In this document: positions 46,773 to 56,853 of the stretch, piece by piece | Position numbering within the stretch: position 1 is the first letter of the stretch | Layout: each line of letters opens with the position of its first letter | Origin: Pollutimonas harenae | GTDB lineage: Bacteria > Pseudomonadota > Gammaproteobacteria > Burkholderiales > Burkholderiaceae_B | Direction of reading: 5' to 3' | NCBI RefSeq assembly: GCF_004153685.1 | Contig: NZ_SDQD01000001.1 | Span: 1,116,001-1,180,000 of the forward strand | Length of the DNA: 64,000 nucleotides | Program-made: the position numbers and the translations under genes | Notes under the pieces: generated by a model | What the model saw: the letters and a program-made list of their open reading frames with translations, nothing else | Database searches by the model: none | What the model was told of the DNA's origin: nothing

Positions 46773-47762
46773 TCAGATCACTTTTGCAGCCAGCAGGTCG
46801 TGCATGTGTAAAGCGCCTAATAATAGCCCGCTATCGTCCACTACGAGCATCTGGTTCAGTCGCCCGGCATCCATTTGGGTTGCGGCTTCGACAGCCAGCG
46901 CGTCTGGCTCTATGGTTTTTGGATTGCGGCTCATGCCCTGGGCGACACTCAGGGGGCGGATGTCGCCGTGGCGGGCAATCAGGCGGCGCAAGTCGCCGTC
47001 GGTGAATATGCCCACGGGTTTGTGGTTGTCGTCGAGCACGATGGCCATGCCCATGCCTTTGGATGACATTTCGATCAGCGCTTCGGCAACCGGTGTGTTG
47101 GCCTGGACGATGGGCAAAGCATCGCCGCGGCGCATGATGTCGTGCACGAAGGTCAGCAGGCGTCGGCCCAGTGCGCCGCCAGGGTGCGAGCGCGCAAAGT
47201 CTTCGCGGCTGAAGCCACGAGCCTCAAGACAGGCTACCGCCAGGGCATCGCCCAGAACCAACGCCGCCGTTGTGCTGGCGGTGGGGGCCAGGTTCAGCGG
47301 GCAGGCTTCGTGTTCAACGTGTGCGTCCAGATGCAGGTCGGCGCTGAGCGCAAGCTCAGACTGCGGATTGCCAGTCATGGAAATGAGTTGGGCTCCCATT
47401 CTTTTAACGACCGACAGGACGGTGATAAGTTCAGCTGCCGTGCCTGAATAAGAGAGGGCCAGCACGATATCGTGACCGGTCAGCATGCCCAGGTCGCCGT
47501 GTATGGCTTCTGCGCCATGCATGAAGAAGGCGGGGGTGCCGGTTGATGCGAGCGTAGCCGCGATTTTGCGGGCAATGTGCCCCGATTTGCCTATGCCTGT
47601 GACTACGATTCGGCCCTGGCAGGCGAGCAGCATGCTCACCGCTTTCTGGAAGCTGCCGTTCAGGCGCGCATCAAGCGCCTGCAACGCCTGGATTTCTGTG
47701 GCGAAGGTGCGATGGGCCGAAGCCAGGGGGCTATGGTCGGCAGTCGAGGGTGTTGTATTCAT
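46773..47762 (-). CDS. kdsD: Arabinose-5-phosphate isomerase KdsD
   Basis: This 329-residue enzyme converts ribulose 5-phosphate to arabinose 5-phosphate, the first step of Kdo synthesis. It has an N-terminal SIS domain (about 40-190; VTGIGKSGHIARKIAATLASTG) and two CBS domains (about 210-325). It heads the LPS operon and is divergent from apt. Confidence 0.95.
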   Translation of the reverse strand: MNTTPSTADHSPLASAHRTFATEIQALQALDARLNGSFQKAVSMLLACQGRIVVTGIGKSGHIARKIAATLASTGTPAFFMHGAEAIHGDLGMLTGHDIVLALSYSGTAAELITVLSVVKRMGAQLISMTGNPQSELALSADLHLDAHVEHEACPLNLAPTASTTAALVLGDALAVACLEARGFSREDFARSHPGGALGRRLLTFVHDIMRRGDALPIVQANTPVAEALIEMSSKGMGMAIVLDDNHKPVGIFTDGDLRRLIARHGDIRPLSVAQGMSRNPKTIEPDALAVEAATQMDAGRLNQMLVVDDSGLLLGALHMHDLLAAKVI

Positions 47763-47973
47763 TTGTTGATTTTAAACGCACAGAGGCTGCATGCCACATT
47801 GTTGCAGAATTGTGTTTGATTCGTGAATTGTTTGCACCAGCCGGTTGGCTCTGTCGATAGTGGCTGCAATCTTGTAAACTCTCTGATGTCACCACGCCCA
47901 AACCTGGGGTGGGCTGGGCCGCAGGGCATGCCGCCGTGCTTCGCTCCCGAATTCTCCTGTTTTGGCGTTTTAC

Positions 47974-48525
47974 ATGCACATTGATCCCGCCGTTTATGTA
48001 CGCAACACGATACGTAGCGTTCCCGACTGGCCCAAACCCGGTGTCACTTTCCGCGATATCACTCCGGTACTGCAAGATCCGCGTTCATTTCGGGTACTGA
48101 TTGATTTATTCGTTTACCGCTATATGCGGCACAGGCTTGATTTGGTGGCGGGTGTTGATGCTCGCGGTTTTATCCTGGGGTCTGTGCTGGCCTATGAGTT
48201 GAATCTGGGTTTTGTGCCGGTGCGCAAGAAGGGCAAGCTGCCTTTCCGGACGGTGGCTGAGGAGTATTCGCTGGAGTACGGGAATGCTTCGGTCGAAATG
48301 CATACTGATTCTGTGCGGCCGGGTCAGCGGGTGTTGCTGATCGATGATCTGATTGCGACGGGCGGTACCATGTTGGCGGCGTCCAAGTTGTTGCAGCGCT
48401 TGGGTGCCAATGTTATTGAGGCCGCGGCGATTATCGATCTGCCTTATCTGGGTGGCTCTGCAGCCATGAAGGAGACGGGGCTTGATATTTATACGGTGTG
48501 CAGTTTTGATGCGGGCGATGCCTGA
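47974..48525 (+). CDS. apt: Adenine phosphoribosyltransferase Apt
   Basis: This 183-residue salvage enzyme makes AMP from adenine and PRPP. The PRPP motif [13 protein letters not shown] is at about 120-132 and [11 protein letters not shown] near 62-72. The ATG at 47974 ([20 protein letters not shown]) is preferred to a TTG four codons earlier. Hairpin D starts 60 bases after its stop. Confidence 0.95.
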   Translation: MHIDPAVYVRNTIRSVPDWPKPGVTFRDITPVLQDPRSFRVLIDLFVYRYMRHRLDLVAGVDARGFILGSVLAYELNLGFVPVRKKGKLPFRTVAEEYSLEYGNASVEMHTDSVRPGQRVLLIDDLIATGGTMLAASKLLQRLGANVIEAAAIIDLPYLGGSAAMKETGLDIYTVCSFDAGDA

Positions 48526-48585
48526 TCTCACGGTACGCTGATCGCCATCCACGCACGCGTTCCTGCTTGATGGTGCCACCCACCA

Positions 48586-48840
48586 TAGGCCGTTTATATC
48601 CCCGTGAGACCCCTCCGTACACGTTGTCTGGTGTGGCAAGGGGGGGTGGACCGGCACGGCGTGCTTGTTTCCGCCTCTTCCTCGTCCAGCCGGGCGTCGG
48701 CCGAACTCGCTCGCTGCGCTCACTCAGACAGCGGCCGACGAATACCCCCGGCCTCCCTTCGGAAGCAGGCGGCGCACGCCTGACCGCCGGCCCACCCCCC
48801 TTGCCACACCAGACAATATGCATGGATCACAACGGGCCTA
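48586..48840. repeat. Giant hairpin element D between convergent genes
   Basis: This nested palindrome fills the gap between apt and the FAD/Fe-S oxidoreductase ends. The main stem is a perfect 22 bp (48624-48645 with 48795-48816). Inner stems are 48651-48655/48786-48790, 48658-48664/48774-48780 and 9 bp 48695-48703/48732-48740. A weak outer pairing is 48586-48594 with 48831-48840. Between these the 48526-48934 gap contains no gene. The sequence is unrelated to hairpins A, B and C although the layout is alike. Confidence 0.78.
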
Positions 48841-48934
48841 ATATTTGACGAGCCCGCACCGCCTGGCCGAAAGACGCTGGGATTGCCAGCCCAGCGCTGC
48901 CGGCAATGTTGCTGCCGGCTGCACCTTGCTTTAG

Positions 48935-51900
48935 TTAAACCAGAACGCGTTCTATGCCGCCGGCGTTGGCGTCACGAACGTAGTCCTGCATCCAGCTTTC
49001 GCCCAGAATATGGCGAGCCATTTCGACCACGATGTAGTCGGCGTCCATGCCGGTTTCGCCTTCGTAGCGGGACAGGCCTTGCAGACATGAGGGACAGGAT
49101 GTGAGCATCTTGACCTCGCCGGTATAGCCGTCGGCACGTATCGTGGCCGTGTTCTTGACGAGCTCTTCAGACTTGCGGAAGCGGACCTGGGTGGAGATGT
49201 CGGGGCGCGACACGGCCAGCGTACCCGACTCGCCGCAACAACGGTCTGTCTTGATGGTTGTATCGCCCACCAGTGACTTGACCGTTTTCATGGGGTCCTG
49301 CAGCTTCATGGGCGTATGGCAGGGGTCGTGGTACATGTAGCGCACGCCTTGCACACCCTCAAGCTGTATGCCTTTCTCAAGCAGATACTCGTGGATGTCG
49401 ATCAGGCGACAGCCGGGGAATATTTTTTCGAATTCGTAGCCAGCCAACTGGTCGTAGCAGGTGCCGCAGCTGACCACCACGGTTTTGATGTCGAGGTAGT
49501 TCAGGGTGGTGGCCATGCGATGGAACAGCACGCGGTTGTCGGTGATGATTTTCTCGGCCTTGTCGGTCATGCCGTTACCGCGCTGTGGATATCCGCAGCA
49601 CAGGTAGCCGGGTGGCAGCACGGTTTGCACGCCGGCGTGCCACAGCATGGCCTGGGTGGCCAGCCCTACCTGTGAGAACAGGCGCTCGGAGCCGCAGCCA
49701 GGAAAGTAGAACACCGCTTCCGTGTCGGCCGATGTAGCGGCCGGGTTGCGGATGATGGGCACGTAGTCAGGGTCTTCGATATCGAGCAGCTTGCGCGCGG
49801 TTTGCTTGGGTAGCCCACCCGGCATTTTCTTGTTGATGAAGTGAATCACCTGTTCGCGTATGGGCGCCTTGCCTACGGTGGCGGGAGGCTGGTCAGTCTG
49901 TTTGTGCGACGGAGCCGTCAGAACATCGTGCGCCATCCGCTGTGCCTTGTAGCCCACGTCTATCATGGCCTTGCGGGTGGCCTTGATGACGCGCGGGTCT
50001 TTGGCGTTCAGAAAGAACATGGCGGCGGTGGTGCCGGGGTTGAAGGATTTTTTACCCATGCGACGCAGCAGCGAGCGCATTTCCATCGAGACATCACCAA
50101 AGTCGATATCTACCGGACAGGGGTTGTAGCACTTGTGGCATACCGTGCAGTGGTCGGCGACATCTTCAAATTCTTCCCAGTGCTTCAGGCTGACGCCGCG
50201 CCGGGTCTGCTCTTCGTATAGAAATGCTTCGATGAGCAAGGAGGTAGCCAGGATTTTATTGCGGGGCGAGTACAGCAAGTTGGCGCGCGGTACGTGGGTG
50301 GCGCATACCGGCTTGCACTTGCCACAGCGCAAGCAGTCTTTGATGGCGTTGGAGATCGAGCCGATTTCGCTGCGCTGCATGATCAGGGATTCATGACCCA
50401 ACAGGTTGAAACTGGGTGTCCAGGCGTGGCGCAGATCGGCGCCGGGCAGGAGTTTGCCGGCGTTGAAGCGCCCGGTCGGGTCGACTCGCTGCTTGTAGTC
50501 CTGGAAGGGGGCGAGCTCTTCTTGCGTCAGGAATTCGTATTTAGTCAGCCCTATGCCGTGCTCACCTGAAATCACACCATCAAGGTTGCGAGCGATCTGC
50601 ATGATGCGGGCAACGGTTTCGTTGGCCTCGCGCAGCATCTCGTAGTCGTCGGAGTTGACGGGGATGTTGGTGTGTACATTGCCGTCGCCGGCATGCATGT
50701 GCAGGGCCACGAAAACACGGCTTTTCAGTATGCGGTCGTGTGTGGCCTGGATTTCTGCCAGCACGGCGGCGCAGTCGGCGCCTGCGAAATAGCGCTCCAT
50801 CTGCGAGCGGACTTCGGTCTTCCAGGATATGCGGATGGTGTGATCCTGGACTACGTCGAAGATGGTGGCTTCAGGCTGCTGTGCCAGGCGCTCGGAGAGG
50901 GCGGTTTCCAGGTCTTGCAAACCGAGGGACGACAGGGCTTGCAAACCCTGGGCCAGTGGCATGTCGAGATTGTTGAGCAACCAGTGCCAGCGTGTGCGCA
51001 CAGCTTGCAGGCATAGCGCGGCGTCGTGGGTGCGTTCGGCCAGTATCTCTTCGCGGGTATGCTCGGCGTCGTCGTGGTCTTCGGTTTTACCTATGGGCAG
51101 ATCACCTTGCAAGAAGCGTTCCAGCGCGTCCAGCAGCTTTAGCTTGTTGCGCGTGGATAGCTCTATGTTGATGCGCTCGATGGCGTCGGTGTATTCGCCC
51201 ATGCGATTGAGCGGGATGACCACGTCTTCGTTGATTTTGAAGGCGTTGGTGTGGCGGGCAATGGCGGCGGTGCGTGAGCGGTCGAGCCAGAAGCGTTTGC
51301 GGGCCTCGGCACTGACGGCCACAAAGCCTTCGCCGTGGCGGGTATTGGCAATGCGCACGACTTCGCTGGCGGCCAGTGCCACTGCGTCGGGATCGTCGCC
51401 GACGATATCGCCAATAAGCACCATCTTGGGCAGGCCGCCGCGCTTGCTTTTGGTGGCATAGCCGACGGCGCGCAGATAGCGCTCGTCCAGATGCTCCAGG
51501 CCTGCCAGGATGGCGCCCTGCTGGCGCCCCGCTCCGTCGAGGTAGTTCTTGACCTCGACGATGGATGGCACGGCATTACGTGCCTGGCCGAAGAACTCCA
51601 TACAGACGGTGCGCGTATGGGCAGGAATACGATGCAAAACCCAGCGGGCCGAGGTGATCAGGCCGTCGCAGCCTTCCTTCTGGACTCCGGGCAGACCGGA
51701 CAGGAATTTGTCGGTCACGTCTTTGCCCAGGCCCGCCTTGCGAAAGCGTGCACCTTCGATGACCAGGGTTTCGCTGCGCAGCAACACGGCGCCCGGTGCG
51801 GCCTTGCCGTCGAACCATTTGAGTTCGAAGCTGGCTTGCTGGACATCGTGTATTTTGCCCAGATTGTGCTCCAGCCGGGTGACTTCCAGCCAGTTGCCGT

Positions 51901-52873
51901 CGGGGTCGACCATGCGCCACCAGGCCAGGTTGTCGAGCGCAGTGCCCCACAAAACGGCCTTTTTGCCGCCGGCATTCATGGCGACGTTGCCGCCCACACA
52001 GGATGCGTCGGCAGAGGTAGGGTCAACCGCAAATACCTGGCCGGCCGCTTCGGCGGCTTCGGCTACGCGTCGGGTTACAACCCCTGCGCCTGTCAGCACG
52101 GTGTGTACAGGCTCGGCCACGCCGGGAAGCTGGGTGACTTCGACGGCGCCCAGCGTATCCAGCTTTTCGGTATTGATGACGGCCGATTGCGCGCTCAGTG
52201 GAATGGCGCCGCCTGTATAACCGGTGCCGCCGCCGCGCGGAATAATAGTCAGGTCCAGCTCTATGCAGCCTTGTACCAGTGCGGCAATTTCACTTTCGTT
52301 GTCGGGCGTCAGTACCACGAAGGGGTATTCGACGCGCCAGTCTGTGGCATCGGTCACGTGCGACACGCGCGACAGGCCATCGAACTTGATATTGTTTTTG
52401 TGGGTAATGCGTCCCAGGCGCTTCAGAACTTTTTTGCGTAGTTCGCGGGTAGTGATGAACTCGTGCTCGAAGGCGGCGACAGCGGACTGGGCCGCGCCCA
52501 GCAGACGTGCAACCTTGGTATCACGTTCGGCAACGTCGGTATCGCGACGCTTGTCGATTTCGCCCAGCCGGTGCTTCAGGGCGTGCACCAGCAGATGCTG
52601 GCGCTTGGGGTTGTCGAGCAGGTCGTCATGCAAATAGGGGTTGCGCTTTACCACCCAGATATCGCCCAATACTTCGAACAGCATGCGCGCCGATCGCCCG
52701 GTGCGGCGTTCGCCGCGCAGCTCGGACAGCAGCTGCCAGGCTTCGTCGCCGAGCAGTCGGACAACAATCTCGCGGTCGGCGTATGAGGTGTAGTTGTATG
52801 GGATTTCGCGCAGGCGCGATGTGGTGGCAGGTGCCTGGGTGGCAAGCAGGTGACTGGCTACAGGGGCGTTCAT
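48935..52873 (-). CDS. Giant FAD-linked/4Fe-4S oxidoreductase with DUF3683 (lactate/glycolate oxidase-like fusion)
   Basis: This is a 1312-residue protein. It has an N-terminal DUF3683-type segment (about 1-160), a PCMH-type FAD domain (GGGTGYTGG near 214), and a FAD-oxidase C-terminal domain with [10 protein letters not shown]. Two 4Fe-4S motifs follow ([11 protein letters not shown] near 843, [12 protein letters not shown] near 909), then two CCG domains ([10 protein letters not shown] with CCGYP near 1090; CCGESG near 1215). This joins what in E. coli GlcD, GlcF or DLD systems are separate proteins. It probably oxidises a 2-hydroxy acid and passes electrons to the quinone pool. Substrate unproven. 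Confidence 0.88.
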   Translation of the reverse strand: MNAPVASHLLATQAPATTSRLREIPYNYTSYADREIVVRLLGDEAWQLLSELRGERRTGRSARMLFEVLGDIWVVKRNPYLHDDLLDNPKRQHLLVHALKHRLGEIDKRRDTDVAERDTKVARLLGAAQSAVAAFEHEFITTRELRKKVLKRLGRITHKNNIKFDGLSRVSHVTDATDWRVEYPFVVLTPDNESEIAALVQGCIELDLTIIPRGGGTGYTGGAIPLSAQSAVINTEKLDTLGAVEVTQLPGVAEPVHTVLTGAGVVTRRVAEAAEAAGQVFAVDPTSADASCVGGNVAMNAGGKKAVLWGTALDNLAWWRMVDPDGNWLEVTRLEHNLGKIHDVQQASFELKWFDGKAAPGAVLLRSETLVIEGARFRKAGLGKDVTDKFLSGLPGVQKEGCDGLITSARWVLHRIPAHTRTVCMEFFGQARNAVPSIVEVKNYLDGAGRQQGAILAGLEHLDERYLRAVGYATKSKRGGLPKMVLIGDIVGDDPDAVALAASEVVRIANTRHGEGFVAVSAEARKRFWLDRSRTAAIARHTNAFKINEDVVIPLNRMGEYTDAIERINIELSTRNKLKLLDALERFLQGDLPIGKTEDHDDAEHTREEILAERTHDAALCLQAVRTRWHWLLNNLDMPLAQGLQALSSLGLQDLETALSERLAQQPEATIFDVVQDHTIRISWKTEVRSQMERYFAGADCAAVLAEIQATHDRILKSRVFVALHMHAGDGNVHTNIPVNSDDYEMLREANETVARIMQIARNLDGVISGEHGIGLTKYEFLTQEELAPFQDYKQRVDPTGRFNAGKLLPGADLRHAWTPSFNLLGHESLIMQRSEIGSISNAIKDCLRCGKCKPVCATHVPRANLLYSPRNKILATSLLIEAFLYEEQTRRGVSLKHWEEFEDVADHCTVCHKCYNPCPVDIDFGDVSMEMRSLLRRMGKKSFNPGTTAAMFFLNAKDPRVIKATRKAMIDVGYKAQRMAHDVLTAPSHKQTDQPPATVGKAPIREQVIHFINKKMPGGLPKQTARKLLDIEDPDYVPIIRNPAATSADTEAVFYFPGCGSERLFSQVGLATQAMLWHAGVQTVLPPGYLCCGYPQRGNGMTDKAEKIITDNRVLFHRMATTLNYLDIKTVVVSCGTCYDQLAGYEFEKIFPGCRLIDIHEYLLEKGIQLEGVQGVRYMYHDPCHTPMKLQDPMKTVKSLVGDTTIKTDRCCGESGTLAVSRPDISTQVRFRKSEELVKNTATIRADGYTGEVKMLTSCPSCLQGLSRYEGETGMDADYIVVEMARHILGESWMQDYVRDANAGGIERVLV

Positions 52874-52950
52874 GGCAGATAAAAAGGAGGGCCCTTAAAG
52901 CATTAGTGTAAGGGATAACGCTGGGTTTATCTTGTGTGGCAGCTGTGAAG

Positions 52951-53490
52951 CTAGTGGGTGTCAGGAAATATCCATAGCAAGGCAGCCGTCATGGTCAGGT
53001 AGCGCAAGAACTTTCCGACAGCCATATAGAACATACACGGCCAGAACGATAAGCGCAGCCATCCGGCGACTGCGCACAAGGGATCACCGACCACAGGCAG
53101 CCACGAAAACAGCAATGCGGGAGGCCCCATTCGGTGCAGCCAGTAGCTAACATAGTCATGCCAGCGCCCACCCGTTTTGCTACGTGGCGCATCGGAACTT
53201 CCTTCCTCGTGGGCGCGTTTGTGTTTCCAGTGCTCGTAGGCTTTCTCGGCACCCAGCCCCATGACATAGCTGATGGCCCCGCCCGTGGTGTTGCCCAGCG
53301 TGGCAACCAGTATGGCGGGCCAGAACATGTCGGGTGCCAGCTTGAGATAGCCGAATACCGCAGGTTCGGAACCCAGCGGTAGCAAGGTGGCTGACAGCAG
53401 GCTGATCAGGAAAATGGTACTTAGCCCCACCTTGGGCAACGCCAGGGTAAGGAGTAGCCAATGCACCGATGCTTGCAACCATGCTTCCAT
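52951..53490 (-). CDS. YqaA/DedA-like (SNARE-associated) membrane protein
   Basis: This is a 179-residue inner-membrane protein with the DedA-like motif GNTTGGAISYVMG and the later FSWLPVVGDPLCAVAGWLRL. It is similar to YqaA. DedA-family proteins move or flip lipids, but this branch is poorly understood. It is divergent from ilvA, leaving about 106 bases for promoters. Confidence 0.87.
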   Translation of the reverse strand: MEAWLQASVHWLLLTLALPKVGLSTIFLISLLSATLLPLGSEPAVFGYLKLAPDMFWPAILVATLGNTTGGAISYVMGLGAEKAYEHWKHKRAHEEGSSDAPRSKTGGRWHDYVSYWLHRMGPPALLFSWLPVVGDPLCAVAGWLRLSFWPCMFYMAVGKFLRYLTMTAALLWIFPDTH

Positions 53491-53596
53491 ACTGCCTGAG
53501 TCCGTTAATGCTGAAGTTGCGCTATGTTATTCTGTTTCTGCATTTTTACTAGCTTTTTTCAGCCGTTCGGCAACCCACCTCTCCCCTCTCCGCATC

Positions 53597-55105
53597 ATGT
53601 CAACAGACTATCTAAAGCGCATTCTTACATCCAAGGTTTACGACGTCGCCGTTGAATCACCCCTGGAGTTCGCTCCCCAGGTTTCGGCACGCATACACAA
53701 CAAGGTTTACCTCAAGCGCGAAGATACTCAGGCTGTTTTCAGCTTCAAACTGCGTGGCGCCTATAACAAGATGGCCAATCTCAGCAGCGCCGACCTCAAG
53801 CGCGGCGTGATCGCCGCGTCAGCGGGCAATCACGCTCAGGGGGTGGCTTTGTCGGCCCGCAAGCTTGACTGCCGCGCAGTCATCGTCATGCCGGTCACTT
53901 CGCCCCAGGTCAAGGTCGATGCGGTACGTGCGCTGGGCGGTGAGGTTGTGCTAGAGGGCGAAAGCTTTACCGAAGCCTACGAGCATGCCAGGGAGCTCGA
54001 AAAAAAGGAAAAGCTCACCTTTGTCCATCCCTTTGACGATCCAGATGTGATCGCTGGTCAAGGCACCATAGGTATGGAGATCCTGCGCCAGCGCCCTGGC
54101 CCCATCGATGCTGTGTTCATTTCCATAGGCGGCGGCGGTCTGATCGCCGGCGTGGCGGCCTATATCAAGCAACTGCGTCCTGAAATCAAGGTAATAGGTG
54201 TGCAGACGGTCGATTCCGCAGCCATGGCGCGCAGTGTGCAGGCGGGGCGGCGTATAACCCTGAATGATGTGGGCCTGTTCTCGGATGGCACTGCAGTCAA
54301 GCAGGTGGGCCTCGAAAATTTCAAGCTGGTGCGCCAATACGTTGACGACTTTGTGTTGGTCGATACCGATGCCATCGCCGCCGCGATCAAGGATGTCTTC
54401 CAGGATACCCGCAGCGTGCTCGAGCCGGCCGGTGCCCTGGCCCTGGCCGGCGCCAAGCGCTATGCCATGCAGAACAAATGGAAAGACAAACACCTGGTGG
54501 CCATTGCCAGTGGCGCCAACATGAATTTCGATCGCTTGCGCTTTGTGGCCGAGCGTGCCGATGTGGGCGAGGCGCGCGAAGCACTGTTTGCCTTGTCCAT
54601 ACCGGAAAAGCGGGGCAGCTTCCTGCGTCTGTGCGAGGCGGTGGGCAGCCGCAGCGTAACAGAGTTCAATTATCGTATTTCCGATGCCGAACAAGCCCAC
54701 GTTTTCGTCGGTTTGCAGATCAGCGCCGAGGCCGAGATCGAAAAGCTGGCCAATGCTTTTCGCAAGAAGGGCTTTGCCACGCTCGACCTGACCGGCAACG
54801 AAATGGCCAAGACGCATTTGCGCTATATGGTGGGTGGTCACTCCAATCTGGCCGAACATGAGCTGTTGTTTCGCTTCGAGTTTCCTGAAAGGCCGGGGGC
54901 CTTGATGAAGTTTCTGGGCGCCATGAGCCCCGACTGGAACATCAGCCTGTTCCATTACCGTAATCAGGGTGACGACTATGGCCGCATTCTGGTAGGCATA
55001 CAGGTGCCGCCCGCCGATAAAAAAACATTCAAGGCATTTCTGGATGGGTTGGGCTATCCGCACTGGAATGAAAGTGACAATCCCGCCTACCGGCTCTTCC
55101 TCTAG
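53597..55105 (+). CDS. ilvA: Threonine ammonia-lyase, biosynthetic (IlvA)
   Basis: This 502-residue PLP enzyme turns threonine into 2-oxobutanoate, the first step of isoleucine synthesis. The PLP lysine is Lys51 (FSFKLRGAYNK), SAGNHAQGVA binds the phosphate, and two ACT-like regulatory modules occupy about 325-500, so isoleucine feedback is expected. The ATG at 53597 is chosen; the open frame continues upstream through the divergent promoter without homology. Confidence 0.96.
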   Translation: MSTDYLKRILTSKVYDVAVESPLEFAPQVSARIHNKVYLKREDTQAVFSFKLRGAYNKMANLSSADLKRGVIAASAGNHAQGVALSARKLDCRAVIVMPVTSPQVKVDAVRALGGEVVLEGESFTEAYEHARELEKKEKLTFVHPFDDPDVIAGQGTIGMEILRQRPGPIDAVFISIGGGGLIAGVAAYIKQLRPEIKVIGVQTVDSAAMARSVQAGRRITLNDVGLFSDGTAVKQVGLENFKLVRQYVDDFVLVDTDAIAAAIKDVFQDTRSVLEPAGALALAGAKRYAMQNKWKDKHLVAIASGANMNFDRLRFVAERADVGEAREALFALSIPEKRGSFLRLCEAVGSRSVTEFNYRISDAEQAHVFVGLQISAEAEIEKLANAFRKKGFATLDLTGNEMAKTHLRYMVGGHSNLAEHELLFRFEFPERPGALMKFLGAMSPDWNISLFHYRNQGDDYGRILVGIQVPPADKKTFKAFLDGLGYPHWNESDNPAYRLFL

Positions 55106-55131
55106 CGCTTTTCAAACAAAAAAACGAGCCC

Positions 55132-55887
55132 ATGGCGCCAGACGGCCTGTACCTCCAGATAGTGAACAGCATGCCGGCATTGCGTTCGGCCGGCATGCGG
55201 GTCGCACCCGGGCATGTGCGGGCTTGGCTGTACCAATTTGTGGATGATGCCGGGACGCAGGAAGCACTGCTTTCGCTGTTGTCCAAAGACGAGTTGGAAC
55301 GCGCCCGGGCTTTTATAGCGCCGGCGGCTCGCCGGCACTATATCCAGGCCCGGGCGGTCCTGCGCATGCTGCTGGGGGAGGTGCTTGAGACGTCCCCCCA
55401 GGAGCTGGTTTTTGATTATGGTTGTTATGGTAAGCCGTCGCTGCGCGACGCCGCCGCTTGTTGCTTCAATATCGCTCATTCGGGCGACTATGCGCTGCTG
55501 GCGGTTGCCCAAGGCTTGTCGGTTGGCGTGGATATCGAGCGGCAACGCGAAACGGCAGACCTGGATGCTTTGGCGCGCATGGTGTTGTCGCCCGCCGAGA
55601 CAGACAGTTGGGCTGTCCTGCCGCCTGCCGATCGTGCCCCTGTGTTTTTTTCCACCTGGACAGCCAAGGAGGCTTTGGTCAAGGCGACAGGTCGAGGTCT
55701 GGGGCTGGGCCTGTCAGCGTTGGAGGTGGGCCGTTTTCCAGGCGGTGTTCCTGACGCGGGCTGCTGTGTTCAGATGGGCGAGTCTGGCGTTTTCCGCCTG
55801 GTGCCGCTGGATGCGCCCTTGGGCTATGCGGCGGCCCTGGCGGTGCATGAGCCCTCGCTCGGCCTTTCAGGCAAACAGCTCGCGTAG
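55132..55887 (+). CDS. 4'-phosphopantetheinyl transferase, Sfp type
   Basis: This 251-residue enzyme attaches phosphopantetheine from CoA to carrier proteins. The Mg-binding motif VGVDIERQ is at about 132-139 and FSTWTAKEALVKATGRGL near 174-191. It could serve a siderophore, polyketide or other carrier system, none of which is in the window. It lies 26 bases after ilvA and overlaps the convergent pxpC gene by 21 bases. Confidence 0.92.
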   Translation: MAPDGLYLQIVNSMPALRSAGMRVAPGHVRAWLYQFVDDAGTQEALLSLLSKDELERARAFIAPAARRHYIQARAVLRMLLGEVLETSPQELVFDYGCYGKPSLRDAAACCFNIAHSGDYALLAVAQGLSVGVDIERQRETADLDALARMVLSPAETDSWAVLPPADRAPVFFSTWTAKEALVKATGRGLGLGLSALEVGRFPGGVPDAGCCVQMGESGVFRLVPLDAPLGYAAALAVHEPSLGLSGKQLA

Positions 55888-56853
55888 TGGCGCCAGGCTC
55901 AGCCTGAGGTGGGCAAAAGCGTCTTCGTGCCGGGCGTCCAGTTGCTGAGCCTGTTCCAGGCTGATTTCCATAAAACGCAGGGTTTCGCCGGGCATGCCCT
56001 GGGCAATAAAAGGCAGGTCTACGGTGGCGACATGGGCTATCTTGGCATATCCGCCCGTGGTCTGGCGGTCGGCCATCAAAATAATGGGCTTGCCGTCTGG
56101 CGGTACCTGCACGCTGCCGAAACTGGTTGCCTCAGACAGCAGTTGGGTGGTGCTGAGCAGTTTCAGTGCGGTGCCTTGCAGCCGGTAGCCCATACGCTCG
56201 GATTGCGGACTTATCTGATACTCGTCCGAAAAAAAACTCTGGACGGACGCATCCGTAAAAAGAGGTGCATGAGCGCCACGCACAGTCCGTATGGCCGACT
56301 TTGGATTCATGCCCAATATGCTTGGCAGATAGACCTTGATTTGCCATAACTCGTGCGCCAGCTCGTCCAGATTATGTTTGCGCAGATCGACATTGAGCGT
56401 CAGCGTGTCATCCTTGCGCAAGGCGCGTCCCTGGTAGCCGCCAAAGCCGCCGCGCAGATATGTGCTGTGGCTGGCCATTACAGACGTCAATGCGATGCCA
56501 CCATGCCAGGCAATATAGGCACGCAATCCTATTGCCCTGGCGCCAAATGCCAGGATGTCGCCGCGTCGAACAATCAATGGGCGATTATTGGGTACGGGTT
56601 CTTTATTTAGCGTTGGGTTTAGCTGGGCGCCGCAGATCGCGATGCAGGCGGGTGCATCGAAACGCAGCGTGGGCCCGGTCAGTGTGACCTCCAGCGTTGC
56701 CTCGTTTTCGTCGTTGCCTACCAGCAGGTTGGCCAAGCGATGAGCCCGGCTGTCCATGGCCCCGCCTACCGGCACGCCCAGATGCTGGTAGCCTGTACGC
56801 CCCAGGTCTTGAAAGCTGGACAGCATGCCGGGCTTGATAACCAGTATGCTCAT
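55867..56853 (-). CDS. pxpC: 5-oxoprolinase subunit C (PxpC/KipA family)
   Basis: This 328-residue member of the KipA/biotin-dependent carboxyltransferase family is known as PxpC when it acts with PxpA and PxpB to hydrolyse 5-oxoproline. It begins ILVIKPGMLSSFQDLGRTGYQHLGVPVGGAMD, the family signature. ATG 56853 overlaps the pxpB stop; the long upstream frame lies over pxpB and is not used. pxpA is not in this window. Confidence 0.92.
   Translation of the reverse strand: MSILVIKPGMLSSFQDLGRTGYQHLGVPVGGAMDSRAHRLANLLVGNDENEATLEVTLTGPTLRFDAPACIAICGAQLNPTLNKEPVPNNRPLIVRRGDILAFGARAIGLRAYIAWHGGIALTSVMASHSTYLRGGFGGYQGRALRKDDTLTLNVDLRKHNLDELAHELWQIKVYLPSILGMNPKSAIRTVRGAHAPLFTDASVQSFFSDEYQISPQSERMGYRLQGTALKLLSTTQLLSEATSFGSVQVPPDGKPIILMADRQTTGGYAKIAHVATVDLPFIAQGMPGETLRFMEISLEQAQQLDARHEDAFAHLRLSLAPLRELFA

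Noticed and set aside
51335-52441. 368-codon frame on the plus strand within the giant oxidoreductase
   Set aside because: Antisense to conserved FAD-domain sequence, with no recognisable motifs.
53951-55063. 370-codon frame opposite ilvA
   Set aside because: Shadow of ilvA on the other strand; residue composition (His, Gln, Gly rich) is typical of antisense frames.
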